DNA from: an uncultured Anderseniella sp.
GTDB taxonomy: Bacteria > Pseudomonadota > Alphaproteobacteria > Rhizobiales > Aestuariivirgaceae
DNA length: 32,322 nucleotides
Direction: 5' to 3'
Assembly: GCA_938039915.1 (NCBI GenBank)
Contig: CALHUA010000026.1
Span: 1 to 32,322, forward strand
Positions 7,788 to 15,637 of the stretch are shown piece after piece. The notes beneath the pieces were generated by a model that saw only the letters and a program-made list of their open reading frames with translations, was not told where the DNA came from and searched no databases. Made by a program: the position numbers and the translations under genes. The first letter of the stretch is position 1. Each line of letters starts with the position of its first letter.

Positions 7788-8381
7788 GTGAATGCAAATT
7801 CAGTAACCGCTGATTCAAACAAATCAGCAACGTCATCCGGTACCAGCAAAAGGATCATCTTCGGCCGCTTCATGCTGCCTGATATGAACGAGTATCCCTG
7901 CCAGGTATCCAGCATCGATGCAGATGGCGCGAAACTGCTGAGTGACCATACCGTCGAGCCAGGCACCCCGATCATAGCCTATCTCGATGATATCGGCCGG
8001 GTGGACGGCAAGATGGAAGAAGCCGTCGAAGATGGCTTTTATGTTTCGTTCAATCTCACCGGCAGGCGTCGCGAGCGCATGGAACGCCGCCTTGAGTGGT
8101 TCGAAACATCAGACCCGGAAGAACGCCGGGATGACCGGTTTGCTCCAAAGGACTCAGCCTCCCAGATTACGCTGAACGATGGTCGTGAGTATCCGTGTGA
8201 AGTGATCGACATCTCTGTCTCAGGCGCATCGATCAAGACCAGTGTGCTGCCAAGCATCGGCACTTACCTTTCGCTGGGCAGAATGCGCGGCCGTGTGGTG
8301 CGTTTTACAGCGGACGGTATCGCCATTGAATTCATGAGCCAGCTGGAACCGGCAAATTTGGCCGATCACGCCGTGCTCTAG
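7788..8381 (+). CDS. Tandem PilZ-domain protein, putative c-di-GMP receptor
   Basis: A 197-aa soluble protein with two PilZ-like beta-barrel domains joined by a charged helix (TGRRRERMERRLEWF, 91-105). The second domain carries RRDDRF (113-118) and DISVSG (141-146), matching the RxxxR and DxSxxG c-di-GMP-binding signature. The first keeps the fold pattern (YPCQVSSIDADGAKL), but its second motif is degenerate and the arginine motif is missing, so it probably does not bind. The GTG at 7788, with AGAGGA 8 bases upstream, is a better start than the TTG used in the track. A strong terminator follows. The secreted peptidase gene downstream is a separate unit. Confidence 0.82.
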   Translation: MNANSVTADSNKSATSSGTSKRIIFGRFMLPDMNEYPCQVSSIDADGAKLLSDHTVEPGTPIIAYLDDIGRVDGKMEEAVEDGFYVSFNLTGRRRERMERRLEWFETSDPEERRDDRFAPKDSASQITLNDGREYPCEVIDISVSGASIKTSVLPSIGTYLSLGRMRGRVVRFTADGIAIEFMSQLEPANLADHAVL

Positions 8382-8444
8382 ATCAGGTATTGGGATCCTC
8401 CGAACCCATATTGCCGTAGACACCAGTCACTTTACGTATTCTTC

Positions 8445-8481
8445 AAAACCCGCTGAAGCGCATCGCTTCAGCGGGTTTTTT
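8445..8481 (+). terminator. Intrinsic terminator after the PilZ gene
   Basis: AAAACCCGCTGAAGCG, loop CAT, CGCTTCAGCGGGTTTTTT: a 16-bp perfect stem, including the A/T pairs, that ends in a T run. The A run on the other side means it could also work weakly on the minus strand. The remainder of the gap up to 8671 shows no gene. Confidence 0.93.
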
Positions 8482-8671
8482 CAGGCCTCCAGGAATGACC
8501 AACCATCCGGCGTTGACACCGTAACAGCCCGGCTGAGCATCCGTTAGCAACTGCTTCATGATTAACGAATTTCACGCTGAACGATTCAAATCTGGCACAT
8601 CTGTTTAGCTGAATCTCAAGTCCCGTCCGGTAGCTTCTGTCCAACAACAAAAAAGGATGGGGCGTTTGAAA

Positions 8672-9310
8672 ATGAGTAGATTAAAGGGGTTGGCCCTGTG
8701 CCTGGCGGTGATGGCGACAGCACTTCCGGCACATGCCTATAACCAGCAGAAGACCGGAAATCTGACCGGGTCTTCGAACATTCATGCACCGGAGTTCGGT
8801 GTGACTTTGCCGCCGATTGGCTATGTGCAGTTCTGCGCCCGCTACAAGGCGGAATGCCGCAATGTCGGCACTGACAAGACCCAGGCCGAGTTGAACAACA
8901 AGACCTGGGCGCAGCTTGTAGAGGTCAACAGTTTCGTCAATGACAAGATCGCTCCGGCAACAGACATGGACCTTTACGGCATTGTCGAGCGCTGGGACTA
9001 TCCATCAATCGCAGGCGACTGCGAAGACTACGTTCTCATGAAGAAGCGCTACCTGGAAGGTCTCGGCTTTGCCCCTGAAGCACTGCTGATCACGGTTGTG
9101 CTCGATGAAAACGGTGATGGCCATGCTGTCTTGATGGTCCGTACCGATGGTGGTGATTTCGTTCTCGACAACCGCCGTCGCACGGTCCTGCGCTGGTCGG
9201 AAACCGGATACGAGTACCTCAAGCGCCAATCCCAGACCAATCCACGCATCTGGGTATCGATGAACACGCGCTATGCCAAGAACAAGGACACGATCGCAGG
9301 AGCAAACTGA
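8672..9310 (+). CDS. Secreted transglutaminase-like cysteine peptidase (BTLCP family)
   Basis: A 212-aa exported protein of the bacterial transglutaminase-like cysteine peptidase family, to which the adhesin protease LapG belongs. The N-terminus MSRLKGLALCLAVMATALPAHA is a Sec signal peptide with an AHA cleavage site. The catalytic triad is visible: Cys117 in AGDCEDYV, His151 in DGHAVLMV and Asp166 in VLDNR. The track starts 5 codons earlier at 8657, but there AAAAGG touches the ATG. The second ATG (8672) has GGGG 9 bases upstream and gives a cleaner signal peptide. The substrate is unknown: no RTX adhesin, LapD or type I secretion gene is in the window. A terminator follows. Confidence 0.88.
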   Translation: MSRLKGLALCLAVMATALPAHAYNQQKTGNLTGSSNIHAPEFGVTLPPIGYVQFCARYKAECRNVGTDKTQAELNNKTWAQLVEVNSFVNDKIAPATDMDLYGIVERWDYPSIAGDCEDYVLMKKRYLEGLGFAPEALLITVVLDENGDGHAVLMVRTDGGDFVLDNRRRTVLRWSETGYEYLKRQSQTNPRIWVSMNTRYAKNKDTIAGAN

Positions 9311-9431
9311 TCTGAAGCGGTAGCTTTTCCGTAAATGCAGGTCCGCCCGCAAGGCAAATGGCCTGAACAAAACGAACATACAGAACGGCCCGGTCGGCAT
9401 CCCCTCCCCATCCCCCACCAACCGGGTCCCA

Positions 9432-9474
9432 GGGGCCAGCATCATTCCCACCTGATGCTGGCCCCGCTTTTTTT
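9432..9474 (+). terminator. Intrinsic terminator after the BTLCP gene
   Basis: GGGGCCAGCATCA, loop TTCCCACC, TGATGCTGGCCCC: a 13-bp perfect GC-rich stem followed by GCTTTTTTT. It ends the plus-strand peptidase transcript, just before the convergent carbonic anhydrase-type gene. Confidence 0.95.
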
Positions 9475-9528
9475 GAGCGGTGTCATAGCAGGATAGCTGT
9501 CGGTTCAACTCGTGCGTATCGTGGGGTG

Positions 9529-10068
9529 TCAGTCTTCCACCAGCTTCAGCCCATTCTCGCCGGCATAGCGATGGACCTTGTCCACATAGGTCCGGGCTGC
9601 CGCGCGCAGCACGGCTTCGGCCTTGGCATCCAGTGACTTTACCACCCGCCCGGGTGCGCCCAGCACCATCGAATTGTCCTCAATGATTTTGCCTTCACCG
9701 ACCAGGGCATGAGCCCCGACAATGCAGTTGCGACCGATAACGGCACCGTTCATGACGGTTGCTCCCATGCCGATCAGTGAATTGTCATGAACCGTGCATC
9801 CATGCAGCATGGCGAGATGACCGACGGTGACACCCTGTCCCACCGTCAAGGGAAAGCCCGGATCAGTGTGCAGGACGCAATTGTCCTGGATGTTGCTTTC
9901 CTCGCCTATGTCTACCAGTTCGTTGTCGCCGCGAAGAACGGCGCCAAACCAGACACTTGCAAGCCGCCCCAGGCGCACTTTGCCTATGAGGGAAGCCGTG
10001 GGGGCCGCGTAATATGGATCAGACTTCGGAAATTGCGGCCGGTGGCCCTCAAACTCATAAATGCTCAT
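9529..10068 (-). CDS. Gamma-carbonic anhydrase family protein (left-handed beta-helix)
   Basis: A 179-aa trimeric hexapeptide-repeat protein of the gamma-carbonic anhydrase/PaaY-YrdA family. The repeats run from about residue 25 to 145 (for example [42 protein letters not shown]). The three Zn-binding histidines are in place at 67 (VLHTD), 84 (VGHLA) and 89 (MLHGC). Many members show no measured anhydrase activity, so the enzyme call remains tentative. The C-terminal helix [25 protein letters not shown] is typical. An uncharacterised membrane-protein gene lies 27 bp upstream on the same strand, so they may be co-transcribed. Confidence 0.9.
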   Translation of the reverse strand: MSIYEFEGHRPQFPKSDPYYAAPTASLIGKVRLGRLASVWFGAVLRGDNELVDIGEESNIQDNCVLHTDPGFPLTVGQGVTVGHLAMLHGCTVHDNSLIGMGATVMNGAVIGRNCIVGAHALVGEGKIIEDNSMVLGAPGRVVKSLDAKAEAVLRAAARTYVDKVHRYAGENGLKLVED

Positions 10069-10095
10069 GAAACGTGCGCGTACGCCCTTGCCTGG

Positions 10096-10419
10096 TTATG
10101 TCGTCAACAGAAAACCGAGACAGACAACTAGCACGATCCCGTTCATGAAACACCATACGCCGGACAGGATGAAACCTGCCAGCATGCCAGCCGCATACCG
10201 CCAGCCATCATCCATCATGCGCACGGCGCTGCCTGCGAGTATCAACGGCGCCGCCAACATGATTGCCATAACGCGCAGCGGCATCGAGATGGCTGGTCCG
10301 CCATCCAGCAGGCTGGCGAATGACGGTCTGGTGTATCCCAGCCACAGCCAGCCCGAATGCACCAGCCCTGCCCCGGTCAATCCAAAGGCCATGATTGTCA
10401 AAAAAGTGTCATATGTCAT
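10096..10419 (-). CDS. Small uncharacterised membrane protein (about 3-4 TM segments)
   Basis: I do not recognise this gene. The 107-aa product (MTYDTFLTIMAFGLTGAGL...) is very hydrophobic. Segments lie at about residues 5-28, 45-67 and 75-105; the last is long enough to cross the membrane once or twice. Short loops contain TRPSFASLLDG and MMDDGWR. The track's ORF starts 11 codons further upstream at 10452, but MCGEPNWECPR looks less like a natural N-terminus; neither start has a well-spaced ribosome site. It sits 27 bp before the carbonic anhydrase-type gene, which suggests one transcript. Similar small proteins occur in Hyphomicrobiales; that is from memory, not a search. Confidence 0.65.
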   Translation of the reverse strand: MTYDTFLTIMAFGLTGAGLVHSGWLWLGYTRPSFASLLDGGPAISMPLRVMAIMLAAPLILAGSAVRMMDDGWRYAAGMLAGFILSGVWCFMNGIVLVVCLGFLLTT

Positions 10420-10676
10420 CCTGGGACATTCCCAATTTGGTTCGCCACACATCGAAAACTACGGAAATCTGCCATTTTCCACAAAAACAACGGAAACCCG
10501 GGCAAGTCTCATCGTGCTTGCACAGAACGCTTGCAACGGGCATACCAATTGAGTGGGCCGGGGCCATGTCTTGCAAACCGGGAGCGCCGGTTTCACCAAC
10601 TGGAGATGTGCCCATAACCAGTGGAACGCGGTTTGATGCAGTCAAAACCGGCATGTTGCTCTGGCACTTTGAAAGC

Positions 10677-10724
10677 GATCAGTTTTATGGTTTTTGATTG
10701 CTTCAATCAAAAGCCATACTGATC
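10677..10724. repeat. AT-rich 20-bp-arm inverted repeat
   Basis: GATCAGT-TTT-ATGGTTTTTGATT pairs with AATCAAAAGCCAT-ACTGATC around the loop GCTTC; one arm has three extra T residues and there is one G-U pair. No T run follows, so it is not a typical terminator. It lies 23 bp before the start of the next plus-strand gene, where it could be an operator or a leader structure. The rest of the 294-bp gap (10453-10746) holds only weak short ORFs. Confidence 0.6.
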
Positions 10725-10746
10725 TGGTCAATATCCGAAAGGTCCC

Positions 10747-11487
10747 ATGAGCCGGCACCGACACAGCGCGTACAGCCGCGGACCGCAGGAACGGTCAATC
10801 GGCGGGATGATGATTACATTCATCGGCCTGGTTATCGTGACCGGGGGTTTCATTATCGCATGGCTGTTTCTGGCAGACAGGGATCTTCTGTTTGCAACCC
10901 CGCAACAGGTCGCCAGCCCGGACGCGGCTCCTGTTCTGGCCCGCTATCGTTTCGACACCGCCGAACTGGTCGCACCGACCCGTCTCGTCACCAGGGTCAA
11001 CCGGCGTACGCTCGGCAATATCGTGAAACTCGATTTACTGCTGCCATGGCCGTACCAGCCGGGCAGCATTCCCCGGCTTCCGGAAACATCGCGCGAGTTC
11101 AATGACTGGATTATCCTGACCTTCGAAACCGCAACCAGGGATGAACTGACGCCCGTGGAACGCTATGGTGAAATTTACCCGGTTTATTTCGACGGAGAAC
11201 CCGAACAGGTTGACGGCAATCTGTTGCGCTACAAATTCAAGGGAACGTCGCCATACGCGGATCTGACATTGTTTGTGGCGACCGTGGAAGGCCGCCATAT
11301 CGTTCACCGCTGCGACCGCAAGCCATCTGTCCTGGGCCCGATCCTGTGTGAACGCACCTTGTCGCTGGCCAACAATATGAAGCTCAGGGTCCGGTTTTCA
11401 CGCAGCCATCTGGAAAACTGGGCGCAGATAGAGCGCAATGTTCGTCTTGCGCTGGCAAACATGTTCAGAACAATTCAGCCGGGCTAG
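10747..11487 (+). CDS. Uncharacterised single-pass membrane protein
   Basis: I do not recognise a named family. The 246-aa protein has a short basic N-terminus (MSRHRHSAYSRGPQERS), one transmembrane segment at about 20-43 (MMITFIGLVIVTGGFIIAWLFLA) and a periplasmic domain of about 200 residues. The domain has alternating polar and hydrophobic stretches (LVTRVNRRTLGNIVKLDLLLPWPY, RYGEIYPVYFDGEP) and two cysteines (RCDRKPS, LCERTLS) that could form a disulfide. N-in/C-out topology follows from the charges. GAAAGG lies 5 bases before the ATG. An inverted repeat lies immediately upstream. It converges with the DUF3126 gene over 9 bp. The context gives no function. Confidence 0.8.
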   Translation: MSRHRHSAYSRGPQERSIGGMMITFIGLVIVTGGFIIAWLFLADRDLLFATPQQVASPDAAPVLARYRFDTAELVAPTRLVTRVNRRTLGNIVKLDLLLPWPYQPGSIPRLPETSREFNDWIILTFETATRDELTPVERYGEIYPVYFDGEPEQVDGNLLRYKFKGTSPYADLTLFVATVEGRHIVHRCDRKPSVLGPILCERTLSLANNMKLRVRFSRSHLENWAQIERNVRLALANMFRTIQPG

Positions 11488-11496
11488 AAAACTGCC

Positions 11497-11709
11497 CTAC
11501 TGCAGATCAAAGTCCAGAATCGCCATCTGGAAATTGTACGACAGATCATCAGGATCTTCATCATCGCGGTAAACAACACCTATGAATTCGTCACCGATGT
11601 AGACTTCGCCGGAATCGTCCTTCTGCGGCCGCTTGCGCACCTGCACTGAAGCGTTATCAAAGGTTTTCTGCAGGAATCGCGTCAGCTTTGAAATTTCGTC
11701 AGGTGTCAT
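11497..11709 (-). CDS. DUF3126 family protein
   Basis: A 70-aa acidic protein of the alphaproteobacterial DUF3126 family: MTPDEISKLTRFLQKTFDNASVQVRKRP, then GEVYIGDEFIGVVYRDDEDPDDLSYNFQMAILDFDL. The track begins 7 codons earlier, but AGAGG-CCAAC-ATG places a perfect ribosome site before the ATG at 11709. The function is unknown. In rhizobia it usually follows cysE, and it does so here, 185 bp downstream on the same strand. The gap contains a perfect palindrome, so it may have its own promoter. Confidence 0.9.
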   Translation of the reverse strand: MTPDEISKLTRFLQKTFDNASVQVRKRPQKDDSGEVYIGDEFIGVVYRDDEDPDDLSYNFQMAILDFDLQ

Positions 11710-11786
11710 GTTGGCCTCTTCAAACGTCATACAAAATGGTCACACGGCGCGCGCAGCAAAACGAAAACGCTGCCCGCAAGCGATGT

Positions 11787-11801
11787 CACGGTTTAACCGT
11801 G
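11787..11801. promoter_or_regulatory. Perfect 15-bp palindrome upstream of the DUF3126 gene
   Basis: CACGGTT-T-AACCGTG has 7-bp arms around a single base. It lies 78 bp upstream of the DUF3126 start codon and 86 bp beyond the cysE stop. It has no T run on either strand, so an operator is likelier than a terminator. The binding protein is unknown. Confidence 0.45.
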
Positions 11802-11894
11802 TTCACACCTTCGGAACAACCCCCAACGTGGAAATCGGAGCTTTTTACAACCGTACCCGCCCTGAAGCACTCGGGAAACGATCCGGTTAATGAT

Positions 11895-12728
11895 TTATGC
11901 CGATTTGTCAGTCTCGGAAACCGTGATGCTGTGGTCCATACGACGTGCAGGCTCATCGCACCCCGCATAACCGACCACCTTCGCCGGCACACCGGCAACG
12001 GTACGATTTGGCGGCACGTCATGTAACACGACAGAGCCTGCCGCAACGCGCGAGCAGTGCCCGATCTCGATATTCCCCAATATCGAGGCGCCCGCCCCGA
12101 TCAGGCAGCCGTGCCGCACTTTGGGGTGCCGGTCACCGTCGGCCTTGCCGGTGCCGCCGAGGGTCACCGAATGCAGCATCGAGACATTGTCTTCAACCAC
12201 GGCGGTTGCACCGATGACGATGGAGTGGGCGTGGTCGATCATGATGCCGCGCCCGATCTGTGAAGTGGGATGAAGATCAGTACCGAAGATCATCGAGGAC
12301 CGGCTTTGCAGGTAGTACGCGAAATCCTTGCGCCCCATCTTGAACAGCCTGTGCGCCATGCGATAGGTCTGCAAAGCCTGAAAACCCTTGAAGTACAATA
12401 AAGGCTCGATATAGCGATCACAGGCCGGATCCCGGTCGAATACCGCCAACAGGTCGGCACGCGCTGCAGCCCCAATCTCCGGGTCGGCATCAAGAGCATC
12501 TTCAAAACCCTGCACGATCAGCTCAGCGCCGATATCCGCATTGCCAAGGCGCTGCGCCAGGCGGTGACACAATGCTTCTTCGAAACTTGACGGGTTCAGA
12601 ACCGACGTAAACAAGAAGCCACCAAGACTTGTATCGGCCCGTGTTGCGGCTTCGGCTTCTTCGCGGATGCGGGTCCATACCGGATCAACTGTGGTCAGTT
12701 TCGCAGCTGTGGTTTTCAAGTTTGACAT
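11895..12728 (-). CDS. cysE: Serine O-acetyltransferase
   Basis: Makes O-acetylserine from serine and acetyl-CoA, the carbon skeleton for cysteine synthesis. The 277-aa protein has the helical SATase N-terminal domain (to about 165) and then a left-handed beta-helix: IGRGIMIDHAHSIVIGATAVVEDNVSMLHSVTLGGTGK contains the catalytic histidines. The C-terminal end VGYAGCDEPARRMDHSI is typical of rhizobial CysE. The ATG is preceded by GGAGG at 8 bases. A TATAAT box on the minus strand lies 33-38 bp upstream. The first of two alpha/beta hydrolase genes ends 80 bp upstream on the same strand. Identity is secure. Confidence 0.96.
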   Translation of the reverse strand: MSNLKTTAAKLTTVDPVWTRIREEAEAATRADTSLGGFLFTSVLNPSSFEEALCHRLAQRLGNADIGAELIVQGFEDALDADPEIGAAARADLLAVFDRDPACDRYIEPLLYFKGFQALQTYRMAHRLFKMGRKDFAYYLQSRSSMIFGTDLHPTSQIGRGIMIDHAHSIVIGATAVVEDNVSMLHSVTLGGTGKADGDRHPKVRHGCLIGAGASILGNIEIGHCSRVAAGSVVLHDVPPNRTVAGVPAKVVGYAGCDEPARRMDHSITVSETDKSA

Positions 12729-12760
12729 TTTTCAAGCCTCCGGCTTCACCGTGTGCAGGC

Positions 12761-12766
12761 ATTATA
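12761..12766 (-). promoter_or_regulatory. cysE: Candidate -10 box of the cysE promoter
   Basis: The minus strand reads TATAAT here, 33 bp before the cysE start codon, which would give a leader of about 25 bases. No good -35 hexamer is found at 16-18 bp, so the call rests on the perfect -10 alone. Confidence 0.35.
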
Positions 12767-12807
12767 GCCGATCCGGTGTTGATGCCATTATTTAGTACGC
12801 AAACGTG

Positions 12808-13689
12808 TCAACGCCAAGTCAGGTCAGCAAAAAAAGTAAGTAAAGCATCCGTGAAGACGTCGTTGCGATCACCGGCAACCATATGGCGCGCGCCGGCAAT
12901 ATCGGCAAACTTTGCGTGCGGAACGGCGTCAACAAAGGCATCGACCTCATCTTCACCGACCAGCTCGCTTTCGCGACCGCGCACCAGTAAAACCGGCATT
13001 TTCAGACGCTTTGCGGCTTGAAAGCCTTGTGCTTCGACCTCTTTGGCATGGTGGTCGGCATCTGCCCGCGACGAAATGAACTTCGGGTCCCAATGCCAGC
13101 GCAACCGGCCGTCCGCACCCTGCCTGAGGTTTTTCGAGAGGCCGGACAGATCAGTTGGTCGTGGGCGGTGCGGAAGATAGGCCGATATAGCGTCCGCAGC
13201 CTCTTCAACAGTGGCAAATCCCTCTTCGGAGTGCTCCGACATGAAACCAATGATGCGGCGAACCCCGTCGACTTTCATCTTCGGCGTAATATCCACCAGC
13301 ACAAGAGCTGCAATCGTGGCCTCACCGGCCTCAGCCCCAGCCGCAAACAACCCGGCCAGCCCTCCGAGAGACGCCCCGACAACTGCCGGTTTGAACCCGG
13401 TTCGATCCCTGACCTGGGTCGCCACACACCCCATGTCACCGGCAAATGAATTAAAGTCATAGGTAGAGCTTTCAACCCAGTCACTGTCACCATGCCCGCG
13501 CTGGTCCATGGTCACAGCAGTAATGCCCCGGGCCGCCAACGCGCGCGCGGTTCCACCCCACGAGTGCCGGGTCTGACCGCCACCGTGAGCCAGAAGCACC
13601 AGACCGCGCGGAGTATCCGCGCCATACAGGTCCGCCACCAGCCGGTTACCTTCGGAGCCGGTGAACTCAATCCGCTCGTTTGATGTCAT
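12808..13689 (-). CDS. Alpha/beta hydrolase
   Basis: A 293-aa soluble alpha/beta-fold hydrolase of unknown substrate. The oxyanion-hole HGGG is at 35-38 (LLAHGGGQTRHSW), the nucleophile is Ser107 in VVGASLGG, and the catalytic histidine is probably H269 in GARHMVAGD. The acid is probably the residue near RGRESELVGEDEV. MDQRGHGDSD is the usual strand-4 signature. A cap region lies at about 140-215. Its ATG overlaps the stop codon of the preceding hydrolase gene (ATGA), which points to translational coupling. cysE follows. The substrate cannot be told; esterase and epoxide hydrolase-like roles are both possible. Confidence 0.87.
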   Translation of the reverse strand: MTSNERIEFTGSEGNRLVADLYGADTPRGLVLLAHGGGQTRHSWGGTARALAARGITAVTMDQRGHGDSDWVESSTYDFNSFAGDMGCVATQVRDRTGFKPAVVGASLGGLAGLFAAGAEAGEATIAALVLVDITPKMKVDGVRRIIGFMSEHSEEGFATVEEAADAISAYLPHRPRPTDLSGLSKNLRQGADGRLRWHWDPKFISSRADADHHAKEVEAQGFQAAKRLKMPVLLVRGRESELVGEDEVDAFVDAVPHAKFADIAGARHMVAGDRNDVFTDALLTFFADLTWR

Positions 13690-14438
13690 GGCCGCCTGTC
13701 CAGAAAATCCAGTACCGATAACTTGTACGTCTTGTCCCCTACCGCTTTCATGTGATCCTTGCCGGCCAGCACAATTCCCTCGGCAAACGGAATCGCCTCC
13801 ACCAGTGTGTTGACGGAGCCGGCAAGCTCGTCTTCATCACCGGCCACAACAAGGGTTGGCACCCTGATTTGCGCCAGTTCGTCCTCACTGATCAGGCTTC
13901 TTTGCGATGCCATGCAGGCAGCAAGAGCCTCAAGATCCGAACCCGTCTGCTCTGCAAATGCCCTGAATGCCCTACCCTGTACGCCGCGCGCCTCCGCCAG
14001 CGACGTTGCCTGAAGTGCGGCCACAATTTCCTCGGCTCCGATCACACCGCTGATCATGTTGCCGGCCAGACCGCCCAGCACCAGGGATCGCACCTGTTCG
14101 CCGTTGTGAACGCCCAGCAAGGCAGACAGGCGCGCGCCCATGGAATAACCCATCACATCCACTTTCTCGTGGCCGAGGTGCGCAATCAATCGGCTTGAAT
14201 CGCGGGCCATTTCGAGCGACGTGTAGCGTACCGGGTCATGCGGTTTGTCGCTGTCGCCATGCCCGCGATTGTCAATTGCAATGACCTGCCGGCCGGCTTT
14301 GGCCAGAAGATCGATCCAGCCGGTGGACCCCCAGTTGATCCGCACATTGGAGGCAAATCCGTGGATCAGCAGTATCGGCTCACCTTCCCCGTGCACCTCA
14401 TAGGAAATATTGACGTTATCCGACATGAAACTTGGCAA
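13686..14438 (-). CDS. Alpha/beta hydrolase (second of a tandem pair)
   Basis: A 250-aa alpha/beta hydrolase. HGFASN holds the oxyanion turn, the nucleophile is Ser99 (VMGYSMGA) and the histidine is about H229 (AGKDHMKAV); IDNRGHGDSDKP is the strand-4 signature. Three starts are possible: GTG 14480 (track), TTG 14438 or ATG 14426. The TTG is preferred because it gives MPSFMSDNVNISYEVHGEGEPILLIHGF, which aligns with the MPxFxxDGVxIxY opening common in this family, and GGAG lies about 10 bases upstream. It overlaps the next hydrolase gene by 4 bp. The two proteins share little sequence outside the fold motifs, so this is not a recent duplication. Confidence 0.87.
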   Translation of the reverse strand: MPSFMSDNVNISYEVHGEGEPILLIHGFASNVRINWGSTGWIDLLAKAGRQVIAIDNRGHGDSDKPHDPVRYTSLEMARDSSRLIAHLGHEKVDVMGYSMGARLSALLGVHNGEQVRSLVLGGLAGNMISGVIGAEEIVAALQATSLAEARGVQGRAFRAFAEQTGSDLEALAACMASQRSLISEDELAQIRVPTLVVAGDEDELAGSVNTLVEAIPFAEGIVLAGKDHMKAVGDKTYKLSVLDFLDRRP

Positions 14439-14580
14439 AGACTTCTGGCTCCGATTGGCGTTACGGGCTTGGCCCAGCACACCAAGTTATGCTATCGCCG
14501 CAATAACGGCTATAACCAAACGCAGTTCCATCAACACAAGAAATTCCGTGAACCGCATAAAACTTGAGGCAGGCAGAGAC

Positions 14581-14817
14581 ATGGCGAGTACCGGCACCCC
14601 GAAATTTCACAATGACATGGGCGTTTCCGTAATCGAGATCGGCGTACACGAATTTCAGTGCACCGGTGCCAGTGCCCCGTTCGATCATCCGCATGTGTTT
14701 CTGGACATGGGCGCAGACGACGAGATTGTCTGCCCGTATTGCTCGACCCTGTTTCGTCATTCAAGTGCGCTGAAAGCAGGTGAAGCCATGCCGCCGGAAG
14801 CCGTTTTTCGCGACTGA
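14581..14817 (+). CDS. zf-CHCC zinc-finger protein (NDUFS6-like)
   Basis: A 78-aa protein with a zf-CHCC domain, related to the mitochondrial complex I accessory subunit NDUFS6, and often found as a small stand-alone protein in alphaproteobacteria. The Zn ligands are Cys27 (EFQCTGA), a His in FDHPHVF (36 or 38), and Cys51 and Cys54 (VCPYCSTLFRH). The track's ORF starts 57 codons earlier, inside sequence antisense to the hydrolase. The ATG at 14581 has AGGCAGAG upstream and yields the expected length. It is divergent from the hydrolase pair. A link to complex I is family knowledge, not shown by this locus. Confidence 0.88.
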   Translation: MASTGTPKFHNDMGVSVIEIGVHEFQCTGASAPFDHPHVFLDMGADDEIVCPYCSTLFRHSSALKAGEAMPPEAVFRD

Positions 14818-15151
14818 GCAGCGTCGTTTCCGCGCGCTGCGAAGCCTGGTGCGCATGTACACGACAGGTTTTGCGCCGGAAGGCGGTCGCAACCTGATTT
14901 CAACAATTGGGATTGCGGGCAACTGAAAAGGCAACGGCGGCGTTGGCCCCTCAACCAACACCGCCGTCATGCGTACTTCGCTTCTTTCGTCAGCGGGACT
15001 GCCCTTACCCCTCAGAAAGGACGATCAGCTCAGCGAAGTCGTCTCGAACATTTTTCAATGCTGGACTGAACGCTGAAGTCAGTGTCTCATTACGGCCCGA
15101 AGAATACAATTTGAATTGAATTTTACAGTGAATGGTAAGTTAACATTGACC
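14818..15151. other. Intergenic region of 334 bp with one GC-rich hairpin
   Basis: ACGGCGGCGTTGG (14934-14946) and CCAACACCGCCGT (14955-14967) form a 13-bp stem with one mismatch around CCCCTCAA. No T run follows on the plus strand, so a terminator role is uncertain. The short ORFs here have no recognisable product. The last 60 bp are AT-rich and probably hold the promoter of the GNAT-SDR-glycosylase unit. Confidence 0.5.
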
Positions 15152-15637
15152 ATGTCGACAGCGCCGCAAATCCGGGACTACGACGATGACGATGAGGCGC
15201 AGCTGATCCGGTTGACACGGGAACTGCAAAGCCATGAAACGTCTTACTATGACCGCATGATCCCGCCGGACGAGATTGCGGGCTGGTATGTTGAGGGCAT
15301 CAAGGCAGATTGCCGGGACTGCGCCGGGCGTATCCGGCTCGCATGGCTGGCTGACGAACCTCTCGGGTATTGTGTCATCCTGACCAAAGTTCCCAATGAA
15401 GAAGTCGACGAACAGGCTTTTGACTATGCCTATGTAAGCGAGATTGTTGTCGCAAAATCGGCCCGCGGCCAGGGCGTCGGTACAGAATTGCTGCGCGATG
15501 CGGAAAATCTGGCGCGCGCGGCCAATGCAAAATGGCTTCGCATCAACGTGCTGGCGAAGAACACGCTGGCACGTGATGTCTATGACCGCTTTGGATTTGA
15601 GGAACACCTGGTTACCATGGAGAAACCGCTCAAATGA
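15152..15637 (+). CDS. GNAT family N-acetyltransferase
   Basis: A 161-aa acetyl-CoA-dependent acetyltransferase with an unknown acceptor. The CoA pyrophosphate-binding loop is SARGQGVGTELL, preceded by the strand YVSEIVVAK and followed by WLRINVLAKNTLARDVYDRFGFEEH, the usual C-terminal half of the fold. The ATG at 15152 is chosen because it gives MSTAPQIRDYDDDDE, a normal first strand; the ORF track starts at a TTG 12 codons earlier. The ribosome site is weak. Its stop overlaps the SDR start (ATGA), so the two are probably coupled. It begins a three-gene run. Confidence 0.88.
   Translation: MSTAPQIRDYDDDDEAQLIRLTRELQSHETSYYDRMIPPDEIAGWYVEGIKADCRDCAGRIRLAWLADEPLGYCVILTKVPNEEVDEQAFDYAYVSEIVVAKSARGQGVGTELLRDAENLARAANAKWLRINVLAKNTLARDVYDRFGFEEHLVTMEKPLK

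Noticed and set aside
10395-10697. 100-aa plus-strand ORF, or its 43-aa end from the ATG at 10566 (MSCKPGAPVSP...).
   Set aside because: It begins antisense to the membrane-protein gene, has a poorly spaced ribosome site, and its end lies in an inverted repeat. A real 43-aa product cannot be excluded but is not supported.
12808-14438. The two alpha/beta hydrolases as a recent tandem duplication.
   Set aside because: Outside fold motifs such as RGHGDSD the sequences differ throughout, including the nucleophile elbow and cap.
14934-14967. Terminator of the zf-CHCC gene.
   Set aside because: The stem is good but no T run follows on the plus strand; it is kept only as a hairpin within the gap entry.
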